Assembly: GCA_009829735.1 (NCBI GenBank)
Contig: CM020620.1
Location: 22,108,020-22,172,019 of the forward strand
Source: Pyropia yezoensis
Lineage: Eukaryota; Rhodophyta; Bangiophyceae; Bangiales; Bangiaceae
Length of the DNA stretch: 64,000 nucleotides
Reading direction: 5' to 3'
Of the stretch, positions 1 to 9,067 are shown piece by piece; within the stretch, counting starts at the first letter, position 1, and each line of letters starts with the position of its first letter. The position numbers and the translations under genes are program-made. The notes below the pieces were generated by a model. The model saw only the letters and a program-made list of their open reading frames with translations. It searched no databases and had not been told where the DNA came from.

Positions 1-203
1 GGGGGGGGGAGCTGGTGGTGTTGACGTCGACTGACGGGGAGCATACAGCCATGCAACAGCAATCACGAATGTAAGACTTCAGCGTACGCACAGCGGCGGC
101 GCTGCGAAAAGCGGGGGGGAAGCCATGCAACAGCAATTACAAAGGCAAGACTCAGCCGTGTCTGCCTTTTCGGAAGAGCGCGCATGACGTGCTAGCAGCT
201 CAG
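1..203. other. Intergenic start of window, no gene seen
   Basis: The stretch begins with a G run and contains two similar short segments carrying 'catgcaacagcaat' near 50 and 124, a weak local repeat. No credible coding sequence, RNA gene or transposon terminus is visible. It lies just beyond the 3' end of the minus-strand ATPase-nuclease gene, so it should include that gene's 3' flank. Confidence 0.4.
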
Positions 204-2387
204 CTAGTCGTCCACGGTCGCAGTGACCTCCAATTCTGCTTCAAAAAGCGTCTCAGCGTGCTCGATCACGCTGTAGAGGAAAGGGCCAGTACAGGCACGC
301 AAGTCCTCCCAGCACACCACAATCGCGTTGTCCATGACTCGCCTCGGATGGCTCGCTTTGTCATCCTGGTAGTTGGCCCCCATCCTTCGACGTGCAGCGA
401 CCAGGAACGTCACTCGCGGCTTCACACCGTTCCAGAGATGGCCAGCTGCCGCTGCGCACTGCTCCTGCATGGCCGATACCCAGTTGCAGCTGTCGGCCCA
501 CGATAGGGTGGTGGACGCATCTTCTGCAGAAAACTTGAGTTGAATGCACAGCAGCACGAGCTCACCATACACAGTGGTGAATAGAAGGGCGGCATCCAAG
601 GCGGGCGCACCGCGGTTCAGCCTCCAAACCTTGTTGACAAAGTAAGCATCTTTCGCAATGAAGCTCTGCATCAGCCGGCTCACGGTGATGGTGTTGACGC
701 CATAGCGAGGTTGAGCAGCTTCGATCAGGCCGTCAGAGACGACAGCACCAGTCCCCGAATGCGTAGACGACGTGAAGAGATCCGCGAGAGAGCACTCGTC
801 AACCGGATTACGGAGCAAGACCCGCGAGTTGCTGATGAGTCCCAAGACTGCCACAAAGAACACCTCCCAACCGCACCAGGAGACATGACCGCGGCTCCAA
901 GATAGCAACAACGACACGCCATCGTACAGAATGTTGCGCTCCGGTACCAGTGCTACGTTAGCAACTCTGCACACCGCGTGAAGTGGGAGCTGCGGCTGGA
1001 ACGTTTCACCACCAAACGCAAGCACATGGCCGCGAAGACGAGCCATGTCCCAGGTGACTGACAGCTTGGTTCCTTTCGCGTCCATCAAATACTGGTCGGC
1101 AGACACGGTACGGCCAAGCAGCACATGTGCAAGCACCACCGGTCCGTATGCCTGGTTCCACAGAGCGCCCACAGAGAAGGACGCCCTCGACGCTGCTGAC
1201 TCAATTGCGCTCCACATCGACCCCGTCCCCGCAGCGGCACTTTGAAAGTGCGTGGCGAGGTACGTCGCAAACCGTGCATCAGAGCCCACCAAACAGGCCA
1301 GAGCAGTCACGCCCCGCTCGAGCAACTCTGCAGTCCCCGCATTGGCCTCAGAGGTGAACGACCATGACGCAAGCGTGCCACTGAAGTCGAGGTAGACCCT
1401 GCGCTCCGCATTCGCGGCTAGCACCCCCCGAAAGAGGTCGCTGGAAGAGAACGGAGGAAGGCGCAACAGCTCTTGCACGGGACGATTAGAACTGATCCTT
1501 TCCTGGGCCATGAGCTCCGAGTTGAGTGACGAGAAGACAGCACGACCGCCCACAACTTGGGCCAGCCGGCACAGCTCAGACCGGTATGCGTCTCCGACAT
1601 TGGCGTGTGTGACCGAAAAAAACTCGGTCACCTTCTGCAGCTCGTCGACCAGAAGCACTAGAGGAAGGAAGGGACCCACGGTGCCGACCATCTCATGAAA
1701 CAAGTCTTCAACAGCGGTCGCCAGCACCTCCTCGTTGATCGTCCCATTCTTCAGCAGCGTCCCACACTCCCGGGTGAACTGCTTCCAGGCACGGGAGGAG
1801 TCACTTGACGCCAAGTCAGCCTTAGCAAAGAACAAGATACGTAGGTACAGCGGGTTGAACAGCCCATGTTCCGCCGTGGAGCGGTCCAAGGGGCTCAGTC
1901 CCCATCGTGAGCTGTTGAAGTTGACGCCGATAACAGAGAGTCCCTTCACCCACTCGGACAGCAGACCAGCATCCGGTGGTGACTCAACATTGACCATCCA
2001 GGTCGAGGAATCAAGGAAAGAAACCGCATCGTGGTCACTCAGTCGCACACGCGACACAAACTCCGCCATCTTGCCGCAAAAGCGTGACTTTCCACTCCCT
2101 GCAAAGGACGAGAAGTAGAGCAGCTCCAGCCTTGCGTTGGTTCCCTGGGCAATAAATTTGCCACGCAGCGTATGTAGCGCCCGGCACACGGCGTCGGTGG
2201 TGTCCACGTTCACCACCTCGTAGTTGGGGTGCCGCTCGAATAGTAACCGCCAAGCTGTCTGCGTCTCCGATGGCGACGTGCACCATCGGGAGACGACCCG
2301 CGCAAGCTCTTCAGCCCCGGGCACAGCCGCGATAGAAGAGTCGATGGAGTTAGCTACATGACGGAGGAGACTGCTGACAAGCGCCAT
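204..2387 (-). CDS. Crinkler/RHS-like P-loop ATPase with C-terminal PD-(D/E)XK nuclease-like domain
   Basis: This is a 727-residue single-exon gene starting at an ATG. A Walker A motif, FAGSGKS, sits at residues 95-101, a Walker B-like LVLLVDEL at 243-250, and a sensor-like hydrophobic strand ending in SSLN near 285-289. The C-terminal third looks like the restriction-endonuclease fold of this class: a helix with GWE (E508), then D598, then a strand ending Q616-L-K618, i.e. the E / D / QxK pattern. Known for the family: an NTPase coupled to such a nuclease is the core of Crinkler (CRN) effectors and trypanosomatid RHS proteins, which have been proposed to derive from transposon-associated nucleases. 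Inference: a DNA-acting, possibly nuclear protein. It could be a secreted-effector relative, a selfish-element protein or a host protein. I see no clear N-terminal signal peptide or LxLFLAK-like motif. The frame is intact although its neighbours are decayed transposons. Confidence 0.72.
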   Translation of the reverse strand: MALVSSLLRHVANSIDSSIAAVPGAEELARVVSRWCTSPSETQTAWRLLFERHPNYEVVNVDTTDAVCRALHTLRGKFIAQGTNARLELLYFSSFAGSGKSRFCGKMAEFVSRVRLSDHDAVSFLDSSTWMVNVESPPDAGLLSEWVKGLSVIGVNFNSSRWGLSPLDRSTAEHGLFNPLYLRILFFAKADLASSDSSRAWKQFTRECGTLLKNGTINEEVLATAVEDLFHEMVGTVGPFLPLVLLVDELQKVTEFFSVTHANVGDAYRSELCRLAQVVGGRAVFSSLNSELMAQERISSNRPVQELLRLPPFSSSDLFRGVLAANAERRVYLDFSGTLASWSFTSEANAGTAELLERGVTALACLVGSDARFATYLATHFQSAAAGTGSMWSAIESAASRASFSVGALWNQAYGPVVLAHVLLGRTVSADQYLMDAKGTKLSVTWDMARLRGHVLAFGGETFQPQLPLHAVCRVANVALVPERNILYDGVSLLLSWSRGHVSWCGWEVFFVAVLGLISNSRVLLRNPVDECSLADLFTSSTHSGTGAVVSDGLIEAAQPRYGVNTITVSRLMQSFIAKDAYFVNKVWRLNRGAPALDAALLFTTVYGELVLLCIQLKFSAEDASTTLSWADSCNWVSAMQEQCAAAAGHLWNGVKPRVTFLVAARRRMGANYQDDKASHPRRVMDNAIVVCWEDLRACTGPFLYSVIEHAETLFEAELEVTATVDD

Positions 2388-2535
2388 GGCGATCTAAAGG
2401 CTCGCACACAGATGCGCAACTCGGCCGCAGTTGTGAAGACCTCTGCAGCGGCAAAACGTGGTCGCCGACTGGATGCAACTGACGCCGGCTGGCAGTCGCC
2501 ACGACGAGGGGACGAAGGCAGGATGGCGGCCACTG

Positions 2536-2950
2536 GGGAGAAGGGAACCGCGGCGGCGACACCAGAGGGGACCGCGGCAGCGACACCAGAGGGGACCGCG
2601 GCAGCGACACCAGAGGGTACCGCGGCAGCGACACCGGAGGGGACCGCGGCAGCGACACCGGAGGGGACCGCGGCAGCGACATCAGAGGGAACCGCGGCAG
2701 CGACACCGGAGGGGACCGCGGGAGCAAGAGCGGAGAGGCCTGACGCAGCAAGAGCGGAGAGGCCCGCGGTAGCAAGAGCGGAGAGGCCCGCGGCAGCAAG
2801 AGCGGAGAGGTCCGCGGCAGCAAGAGCGGAGAGGTCCGCGGCAGCAAGAGCGGAGAGCCCCGCGGCAGCAAGACAGAGGACAGCGGAAGCGAGAGAGGAG
2901 AGGACCGAGGCAGCAAGAGAAGAGAGGACCGCGGGAGCAAGAAGAGAGGA
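2536..2950. repeat. 24-bp minisatellite (GC-rich, two variant types)
   Basis: About seven tandem units related to 'accgcggcagcgacaccaga' plus 'gggg' grade into about seven units related to 'cccgcggcagcaagagcgga' plus 'gagg', then into degenerate copies. The period is 24, a multiple of 3, so several frames on both strands stay open across it; on the plus strand the units would encode the octapeptides GTAAATPE and RPAAARAE. A 242-codon plus-strand frame (2358-3086) runs through it and overlaps the first ten codons of the minus-strand ATPase gene. I treat that frame as a product of the repeat, not a gene, though a divergent repeat-protein gene cannot be excluded. Confidence 0.8.
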
Positions 2951-3069
2951 CCGCAGCAAGACCGCCACAGCGGCTGCGCTCAGAACGCGGCTGTGGGGAG
3001 TGCCCTCCGCCTTGACCGAAGGTAGGGGGAAGAGGCTGCGGGCAGAGGGGCGGGAGCGCGCGGTGTATA

Positions 3070-3188
3070 GTGCGTCCCGTATATGAGAAGTGGACGTGCA
3101 CGTGTCGTGTTCATGTCAAATATCGGCCACAGGACCGATCAAACCCACACTGCACAACCTGTACACGTCCACTTTTTACGGGACGCAC
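3070..3188. repeat. Short inverted-repeat element, MITE-like
   Basis: The left arm 'gtgcgtcccgta' followed by 'aagtggacgtg' (from 3070) is the reverse complement of the right arm 'cacgtccactt' followed by 'tacgggacgcac' (ending 3188), apart from a small indel between the two blocks. Total length is about 119 bp with about 60 bp of unrelated interior and no coding capacity. It may be a miniature inverted-repeat transposon or a snap-back terminator. No clear target duplication was found beyond a possible TA on the left. Confidence 0.5.
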
Positions 3189-3228
3189 ATAAGTACCCAA
3201 GGATCTCCAACACTAAGCAAAATTTTTG

Positions 3229-3245
3229 CAGTGGCGGTGCGCGGA
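3229..3245. repeat. Possible hAT terminal inverted repeat (one end only)
   Basis: The sequence beginning CAGTGGCGG resembles the CAGTGGCG-type termini of many hAT transposons and lies about 280 bp beyond the stop of the minus-strand hAT transposase remnant, where a terminus would be expected. I could not find the opposite end, which is consistent with the 5' half of the transposase also being absent. Suggestive only. Confidence 0.3.
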
Positions 3246-3506
3246 GAGACGCTGACAGTAAGGTTGTCATTTACCGATCGATACGATTTTCTGTACCATT
3301 TACCGATCGGTATCCCGGGATCCCGATACCGTATCGGAATCTCGGTATCATAATTCTTCAGATAATTCCGCTTCACGGCACTCGGCCGGGCTGCCCGCTG
3401 TTCCCCAACCAGCGCAACCACGCGGACCGAGGCCCACCCAGGCCCACTCCACCCCATCCCTTCACACCCACGCCCATGTTTTCCAATGCACGCCGATCCA
3501 CACTGT

Positions 3507-4503
3507 TCAATCATCACTCACCAAGGCACGCATGTCCACGGCCAACTGCTTCCCCGTCCTGCTCCCCACCAAGTGACGCAGGAGGAACTTGGCTGCGCGG
3601 AAGTTGCGCAACCGCCACACTACCTCTTGCGGATACCTGGCCACGTCAGTAGCTGGTAATGGGCAGGCAAGCTCGGGTACAGCGAGCACAGAAAAGTCTA
3701 AAACCATAAAGGGTGGTACCTCTCCGCGCGGCTCTTGGGATGTCGCCTCGTCCGCGTCATTCAAACCCTCCAGGGCGTCAGTCCACCCCTGTAGGATATC
3801 AGCTGAGGAGGAACCGCCATCGGTGGGAGCGTCCTCGTCGACGCCCACGTCGAGTGCGGCGGGAGACGGGGCGGCAGTCGGCTCAGCAGGCAATCGGGCC
3901 CGCTCGCTCGCAGCGAGCACGCGGTTGCGTGACTTGGAGCTGCCGCCCCGACGCCTGGTCTGGTCATATGATGACTTGACCGTAGTGATCTTGTTGATTG
4001 TGGCCAGCCCCATGCGGTTCCTGGCCTTCGTGTGCTGCGCGGCGTACTCCTTGAAGATTCGCTCGACGGAGGAGGTCTGCGGCTTGCAGCCGAGGAGGAG
4101 GAGGGCAATCTTGGCCAGCTCAGGGCACGTGCCACCCATCGAGAGGAATTCCCAGAACTTCAGCCAATTCCACCCAGCGGCGCGGTACGACTGGTCGCCC
4201 GTTAGCGGCGGGGCGCAAAAAAAGGCTCCCAATATCGCCAGTCAAAAAGTCGAACGTCTGCTGGACGATGGCGTTGGCTTCCTCGCTCTCGTCCGGGAAC
4301 CACTTAGCAAAGTAGTCGGCGGAAGCGTTTGCCAAACACGGAGCGGAGAAGAGCGACATCGGCGTGGCCCGCCGATCTTGACCGAGAAGCGTCCGGGCTG
4401 CTCGCATGTAATGAGGGTGCAGGCAAAATGCCAAAAGGAAAATCACTTGCTCCTCCTGGGTGTGGCAGTATTGACCCCCAGGTGGGGGGGCAACACGTGC
4501 CAT
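3507..4503 (-). pseudogene. hAT transposase, C-terminal half, truncated and frameshifted
   Basis: Two overlapping minus-strand frames form one broken gene. The upstream part (4503 to about 4217) carries a Leu/His-rich stretch around LLAFCLHPHY, like the catalytic-core end of hAT transposases. The downstream part (about 4232 to 3507) carries the hAT C-terminal dimerisation region, including FWEFLSM, ELAKIALLLL and the signature SSVERIF followed by KARNRMG. The frame switches at an A7 tract (plus strand, near 4210-4217), so a single-base indel is the likely break. The N-terminal BED finger and first catalytic residues are missing, since no matching sequence lies upstream of 4503. The Ser/Ala-rich tail after the dimerisation region is unassigned. 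Non-functional relic. Confidence 0.75.
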
Positions 4504-5175
4504 GCAAGGGGCGGCAGGCCACTAGCCTGACCCGTTACTCCCCCTGCATTTGGGTCCATATTCTCTAAGTTAGGGATAGTTAGCTTAGTAGTAAATCCAA
4601 CGTGGATTTGTGGGTTTTCTGCATTTATCGTCTTGAATTTTCGTGTGGCCCGGTGGGCAGGTGCTGGGGTGGGAGATTCTGAGTGGCGAGATTCTGAGGG
4701 GACCCTGGGGGGATAAGGGGAGGGACAGCGGGGCTTGGCCCTGCGTCCCCCCCAGCCCCCTGCCCCGCAACGCCCCGGTCAGCTGGCCGCTCTCCAAACC
4801 GCTGTCCTCACTCAACGTGGACCCCTGCCTGGCGAGATTACACCACGTGCACCGCGCTGTGGCCCCCTCCAACACGTGGTAGCTTCTCGCGCGATCGCTA
4901 CATACAGGCCCACTATTATACCACAACATGGGAGGCGTGCGCACGACGAGGGAGGTGCCAGTCCCTCCTGCGCGCCCCCCCTTCCACCCGCCTCCATACA
5001 TCGTCACACTCCGTCTATGCTGAGAGCGCTCGCCCTCACGAACGTTGGCACTCGCGACGCAGCCACGCGCATCCCATAGGGTCGCCAACATATTTACCCA
5101 AGCGCTGACAGCCCGCCCGACGCGTGACACCTTGGTGCCCGCCCACAGTAGATTCACTTCACCCTCGCCATCCCG
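4504..5175. other. Intergenic stretch between hAT remnant and piggyBac-like gene
   Basis: The sequence is GC-rich on its right and more AT-rich near 4555-4640. The only long frames are low-complexity and have no recognisable domain. It should contain the 3' untranslated region and left terminus of the piggyBac-like element, but I found no convincing TTAA-flanked terminal repeat matching anything right of 7458. Confidence 0.4.
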
Positions 5176-7458
5176 TCACACACTCATCGCATGCGTGCTC
5201 CGCATGTGGCCTGCGAAGCAAGATCTGCCGGTGCGCGGGCCACACAGAAACGCCTCCTTGACTCCCGGGGTATCGCGGCAGGTTGAGCAAACAAGAGAAG
5301 TCTTGTAGGAGCACTCCAGACACTGGCGCTGGGCCAAGTGGTTGGTTGATGGATGCCGCCGCTTGGTTGTGGGTACCAAATGCGTGCCCACCCCGTACGC
5401 CAGGTGCGTCACATCCTCCTCGGGATTGGCAGGCACCGCCCGCTGCCGTGTGCCGGTGACGTCAAAGGTGTTGTCGATGAGCTCGGTCGCGAGTTGCTCG
5501 TAGAACTGAGTCTGCAGGAGTGTCGCGGCAGGCCCTCTTGCGCCATGGTACAGCATCCGCGAGTCGACATGGCAGATGCCCAGCAACGAGTGGTTGACAG
5601 GCGTTGACCAGTCGTGTGTGCCCAGCTTCTTCTCAAGCCGCAGATCGTCCTGCCGACAACGGTTGTGCCGGTCAATCTGAGAGCAACAGCCATAGTAGAT
5701 CTCTGCCACACGAGGTTGACGAACGATCAGGGACACCCGTTGAGCTCCACCCTCTTCCGTTTCCCGCCACCGCAAGCGCTCGTACGGGGTGCCCGGTTGG
5801 TTGCTGGAAGCGGAGGCAATAAAGTACCGCCTCTCGCGATCCACCCATACCACGGCCATCAGGTCCGGCCGGCCGGACTCATCTCGATGGACCATGGTCA
5901 CTTGATCCCCTCGACCGCAGAGCTCGCGAGTGGAGAGGAGCGCCAGAGGAAACAGCCGATGTGCTGTCTTCACGACGCCGATGAAGCGTAAGCCAGCCGC
6001 CTTCAGAGCCATGGCCGCCCCAACACTTGCGAAATAAGAATCGGCGCACACAATCCGGTCCGTCCCCGACCATGGCTCCACCAACCGCATCATGATGACA
6101 GTGCCGTGGGCTCCGGCACGTTCCTCCTCAGTAAAGCTCGCATGCTGGTCCGCGGAGGTGGTGACCACGTGCAGCCGCAGCATGATCCCGCTCCGGCCGC
6201 AGGCGGCGTCTTGAATCTCACAGCCATTTTCGAGCTTCCGATCGATAGCTACGTAGTTGGGCAAGCCCCGCGATATCCAGTGACCCCCTTGACCGTACCA
6301 CCGCGATATCGACTCATCCACGCAGATGGTGTCACCGGGGGTGACATTGGCTGCACGGTGGGCATTGATCGACCGCACGAAGTCGTTGACCAGCCCCCAT
6401 CGTCGTTGCTCCGATCCCGGGTCAGGTGCGTCGGCATCTCCCGAGTTTCTTTGACTGAACGCCAGGCACGACCAGAGGGTGTCAAAACGACGGCGCGGCA
6501 TTCCCGTGCTGCACCCAAACGCTGTTGCAGGCAAGTGCTTAGTCCCCGGAGTGGTGGACCACAGCTCGGCACGTGTCCCAAACTCGAAGCGCGTTGAAAG
6601 AAGGAGGATGCCAAAGAACTTTAAAACCTCCCCCGGTGTGGTAGTCGGATGGCCCTTGACCACCAACCTTGCCGAGGTCAAGACCACCATCCGTGTCAGC
6701 TGGTCGGGCGGGAAGACAGCCAGAAAGTAGTCCAGTGGCGAGCGCGTACGCCCGGTGCCGACAGAGTCCCCCCCCTCCGTGATAATCTCGCCGCCAAGCG
6801 TGCGTACGGACCACTGGCCGCGTACGGCAGGGCCTCCGATTGGCTGCAACACGTCAGCAGGCCCCCACTTGAAACCGTGGGCCACGACGGGTGTTGGCTG
6901 CGCTGTCGTACCCGTCGCGGCGGCGGCAGCTGCGGCGGACAGGGGTGAGGAAGAGAGTGCGGGGAGAGCCCGCTGGCTTGGGGGGTCCGCAGGGGACTCG
7001 AGGGAGGAGGACGCCAGAGGGAGGCCCGCCTGGCTCGGCCGGTCGCACTGAGGCTGGCGAGGAGGGAGTGGGGAACGGGGACCACGTGACAGGAGGGGAG
7101 CACCTGGCCCGGCAGTGGACGCGCCGCCGACTGGCCCATTCACTTGGCTGCCCTCCTCGGCCAAGGTCTCGAGTGGAGAAGGGGTGCCGTCGGCCGAGGG
7201 AGCGTATCCGGTCCGCACGTTCCGCAGCCCAAGGCACTTTTCCACCTCGTACCCGGACATGCGCCAGCGCGCTGTGACCGTCGTCACCAACCGGTTGTTT
7301 TCGTTCTTGTCTCTGCAAAACGCCGTCACGCAACCGTCGACCAACTTGGTAGTTGCAGCACTTCCGTACAGCCGCGCCCACTCAGAGTAGTGCTTGATGT
7401 GCACGGCCTTGGCGTGGACTGCTGCGCCAATGCTCAATCGGCTGTCCGACTTCCCCAT
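5176..7458 (-). CDS. piggyBac-like transposase (DDE_Tnp_1_7) with C-terminal Cys/His finger
   Basis: This is an intact 760-residue single-exon gene with an ATG start. Residues 1-85 form a small N-terminal region of unknown type, and residues 90-190 a Pro/Ser/Ala-rich linker. The piggyBac catalytic domain spans about 240-660. The three acidic residues expected for the family are visible as D381 in CVDES, D473 in CADSYF and D596 in QIDRHN. Residues 713-756 carry C-x2-C-x7-C-x2-C-x11-C-x7-C-x3-H-x4-H, the cysteine-rich finger that in piggyBac enzymes binds the transposon ends. Family role: cut-and-paste transposition into TTAA with seamless excision. Everything needed for activity appears present, so this is either a recently active transposon or a domesticated transposase. 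Flanking terminal repeats were not found by eye, which leaves domestication open. Confidence 0.88.
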   Translation of the reverse strand: MGKSDSRLSIGAAVHAKAVHIKHYSEWARLYGSAATTKLVDGCVTAFCRDKNENNRLVTTVTARWRMSGYEVEKCLGLRNVRTGYAPSADGTPSPLETLAEEGSQVNGPVGGASTAGPGAPLLSRGPRSPLPPRQPQCDRPSQAGLPLASSSLESPADPPSQRALPALSSSPLSAAAAAAATGTTAQPTPVVAHGFKWGPADVLQPIGGPAVRGQWSVRTLGGEIITEGGDSVGTGRTRSPLDYFLAVFPPDQLTRMVVLTSARLVVKGHPTTTPGEVLKFFGILLLSTRFEFGTRAELWSTTPGTKHLPATAFGCSTGMPRRRFDTLWSCLAFSQRNSGDADAPDPGSEQRRWGLVNDFVRSINAHRAANVTPGDTICVDESISRWYGQGGHWISRGLPNYVAIDRKLENGCEIQDAACGRSGIMLRLHVVTTSADQHASFTEEERAGAHGTVIMMRLVEPWSGTDRIVCADSYFASVGAAMALKAAGLRFIGVVKTAHRLFPLALLSTRELCGRGDQVTMVHRDESGRPDLMAVVWVDRERRYFIASASSNQPGTPYERLRWRETEEGGAQRVSLIVRQPRVAEIYYGCCSQIDRHNRCRQDDLRLEKKLGTHDWSTPVNHSLLGICHVDSRMLYHGARGPAATLLQTQFYEQLATELIDNTFDVTGTRQRAVPANPEEDVTHLAYGVGTHLVPTTKRRHPSTNHLAQRQCLECSYKTSLVCSTCRDTPGVKEAFLCGPRTGRSCFAGHMRSTHAMSV

Positions 7459-8371
7459 GGTTAAAAATCCAGCGCGGGAAGGGAAAAGCGTAGGTCAGCG
7501 TAGGGGGGGGCCAAGAGGTCAGAGGCGGGGGGCGGGCAGGGGAAAGTCCAAAGGGGGCGCGGGGCCGGGCGGGAAACCAGAGGGGTGGCGGGGGGGTCCG
7601 GAGAAGTTCTCAGGGGGGCACTGGGCCGGGGGGGAAGCCAGAGGGGTGGACGGGGGCGGAGAGGTAGGGGTGTTCGCGGAGATGGCGGCAGAAAGGCGGG
7701 CACCGTCACCAGCTGCTGCCTCCTTGCGCCGCGCAGACGGAGCGGCAAACCAGGAGGGGTCGAGCGCGTGACCGTCTCCCATGCCATGCACCCGCGACGG
7801 CACGCGACATGTACGTGGCGTCATCCCTCATCCAATGCACCCCGGAGCGCATGCGAGCGTGTGCTGGGGGGGGGGGGTGAGAGCAGATGGGTGGCGAGGT
7901 CGCGCCCTTTTTTCCCGCGCTATGCTCTGAGCGCAAGCGCGCGCGTGCTGCCAGGGAGGCTCAGGTGGCGCGCTGGGGCGTCTGGCGCAGAGTCTCGGAC
8001 GGGACTGCGCGGGAGCACAGGAGTGACCTTCTGCGAGACTGGCAGGAAAGTCCGCCTTGCCGTGGAAGTACTGAGAGTTTAGGGACCATAATTGGCTCCA
8101 AGGGTAAACAGACAGCGCTGACCACGCTTCTGCAGTCAGAAAAGAGACAGGAAGACCCAGTCCACGAGAAAACTGGATTGAAGATGAGCTTCATATGAAT
8201 CTAAAAGATTCAAATGAAGCTCAAGGTAGAATAGACACTAGTGGGGGGATTGCCCCACAACAGGGACAGAGTGTGTGCGACTTGCACTTCTTCCGGCTCC
8301 CCCGACACGGGGGGCAGCCCTTGCGCACGGCCCCAACTTGGGTATCGCGTGTGCCAGTGGTTTTTGCCACA
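7459..8371. other. GC-rich spacer with G-rich repeats, ending in the presumed LTR edge of E0
   Basis: From about 7500 to 7670 there are two imperfect copies of a roughly 60-bp G-rich unit containing 'ccagaggggtgg' (near 7578 and 7638). A G11 run lies near 7867-7877. Long frames here are low-complexity shadows. The last 300 bp become less GC-biased, contain a strong hairpin (8185-8223) and end in TTGCCACA directly before a primer-binding site. This suggests they belong to the 5' LTR of the deleted Ty3/gypsy element. Its left LTR boundary could not be placed. Confidence 0.45.
8185..8223. repeat. 17-bp inverted repeat hairpin
   Basis: Arms 8185-8201 and 8207-8223 pair at 16 of 17 positions around the 5-nt loop 'taaaa'. 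This is far more AT-rich than its surroundings. It lies inside the presumed 5' LTR of E0, about 150 bp upstream of its end, so it may be an LTR regulatory element or a terminator-like stem. Confidence 0.6.
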
Positions 8372-8373
8372 TT

Positions 8374-8391
8374 TGGTGGAGCAGCAGGGGA
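8374..8391 (+). promoter_or_regulatory. Primer-binding site of Ty3/gypsy element E0
   Basis: TGGTGGAGCAGCAGGGGA follows the LTR-like end TTGCCACA after two bases. The same 18-mer, with at most minor changes, follows the LTR in E1, E2, E3 and the E3-type remnant. It would pair with a tRNA whose 3' end reads ...CTGCTCCACCA. I cannot name that tRNA. Confidence 0.7.
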
Positions 8392-9067
8392 CGGAGGTAA
8401 ACTTTACCTCCGGGTGCACCCGGGTGTTGAGGGACCTCTGTCTCAGAGGAACGGTGGTCTTGGACTGTGTCGTGTGGATCGTTAGCCAAAACGGCTGGAT
8501 CGGACCCCCCGACGTTCGGGAAACTCTCCGGTGACGACTTTATTCCGGCGCCTTTGAATACTGGCCAGACACAGGGTGTACCTGGGGTCGCGGAGGTGCT
8601 AGAGGCACTCCAGCCAGCAGGGCCGTGGTTACCGGTGCGGGCGGTATGCCACCCCGACAAAGTCGGGTGTTCACCCTGAGGGTCTTCCTCGGACCGGTGG
8701 TTCGCACTTCGGCCACCGGGTGGTACACTCAAAGGGAACGTCCGAAGGTAAAAGGATTGTCCCCGCGAGATCCACTCGGGTTGGATTCAACTTCGGCATG
8801 GAACGATCGCCAAGTAGGCGGGTGGAGGACGGCGGACCTTTACTCATCGGTGATGGGCTCGAGCCTGTGACAGGGGTCGTAACAAGTTGCTACCCCCGCC
8901 ACCCTCAAGGAAGCTATCTTTGATCGGGAGCCAAGTTCGGCTATATCGACCAACATGAGGGACCAGCTGTAGCGGTCACCCTCAGCGCGGGCGCGAGTAG
9001 CGACCCGAAGTCTGAAGGGAAGAAGCACCAAGCCAAGCCGGCCGCCTCTCTTCGACCCCATGTGGAC

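Noticed and set aside
2358..3086. 242-codon plus-strand frame over the minisatellite
   Set aside because: Openness follows from a repeat period divisible by three. It overlaps the start of the better-supported minus-strand gene.
4585..5157. 190-codon minus-strand frame between hAT and piggyBac-like genes
   Set aside because: No domain, uneven composition, and several other frames open over the same bases.
8518..8524. GGGAAAC in the E0 leader as a frameshift site
   Set aside because: No gag frame with a following stop and no pol frame around it; chance occurrence.
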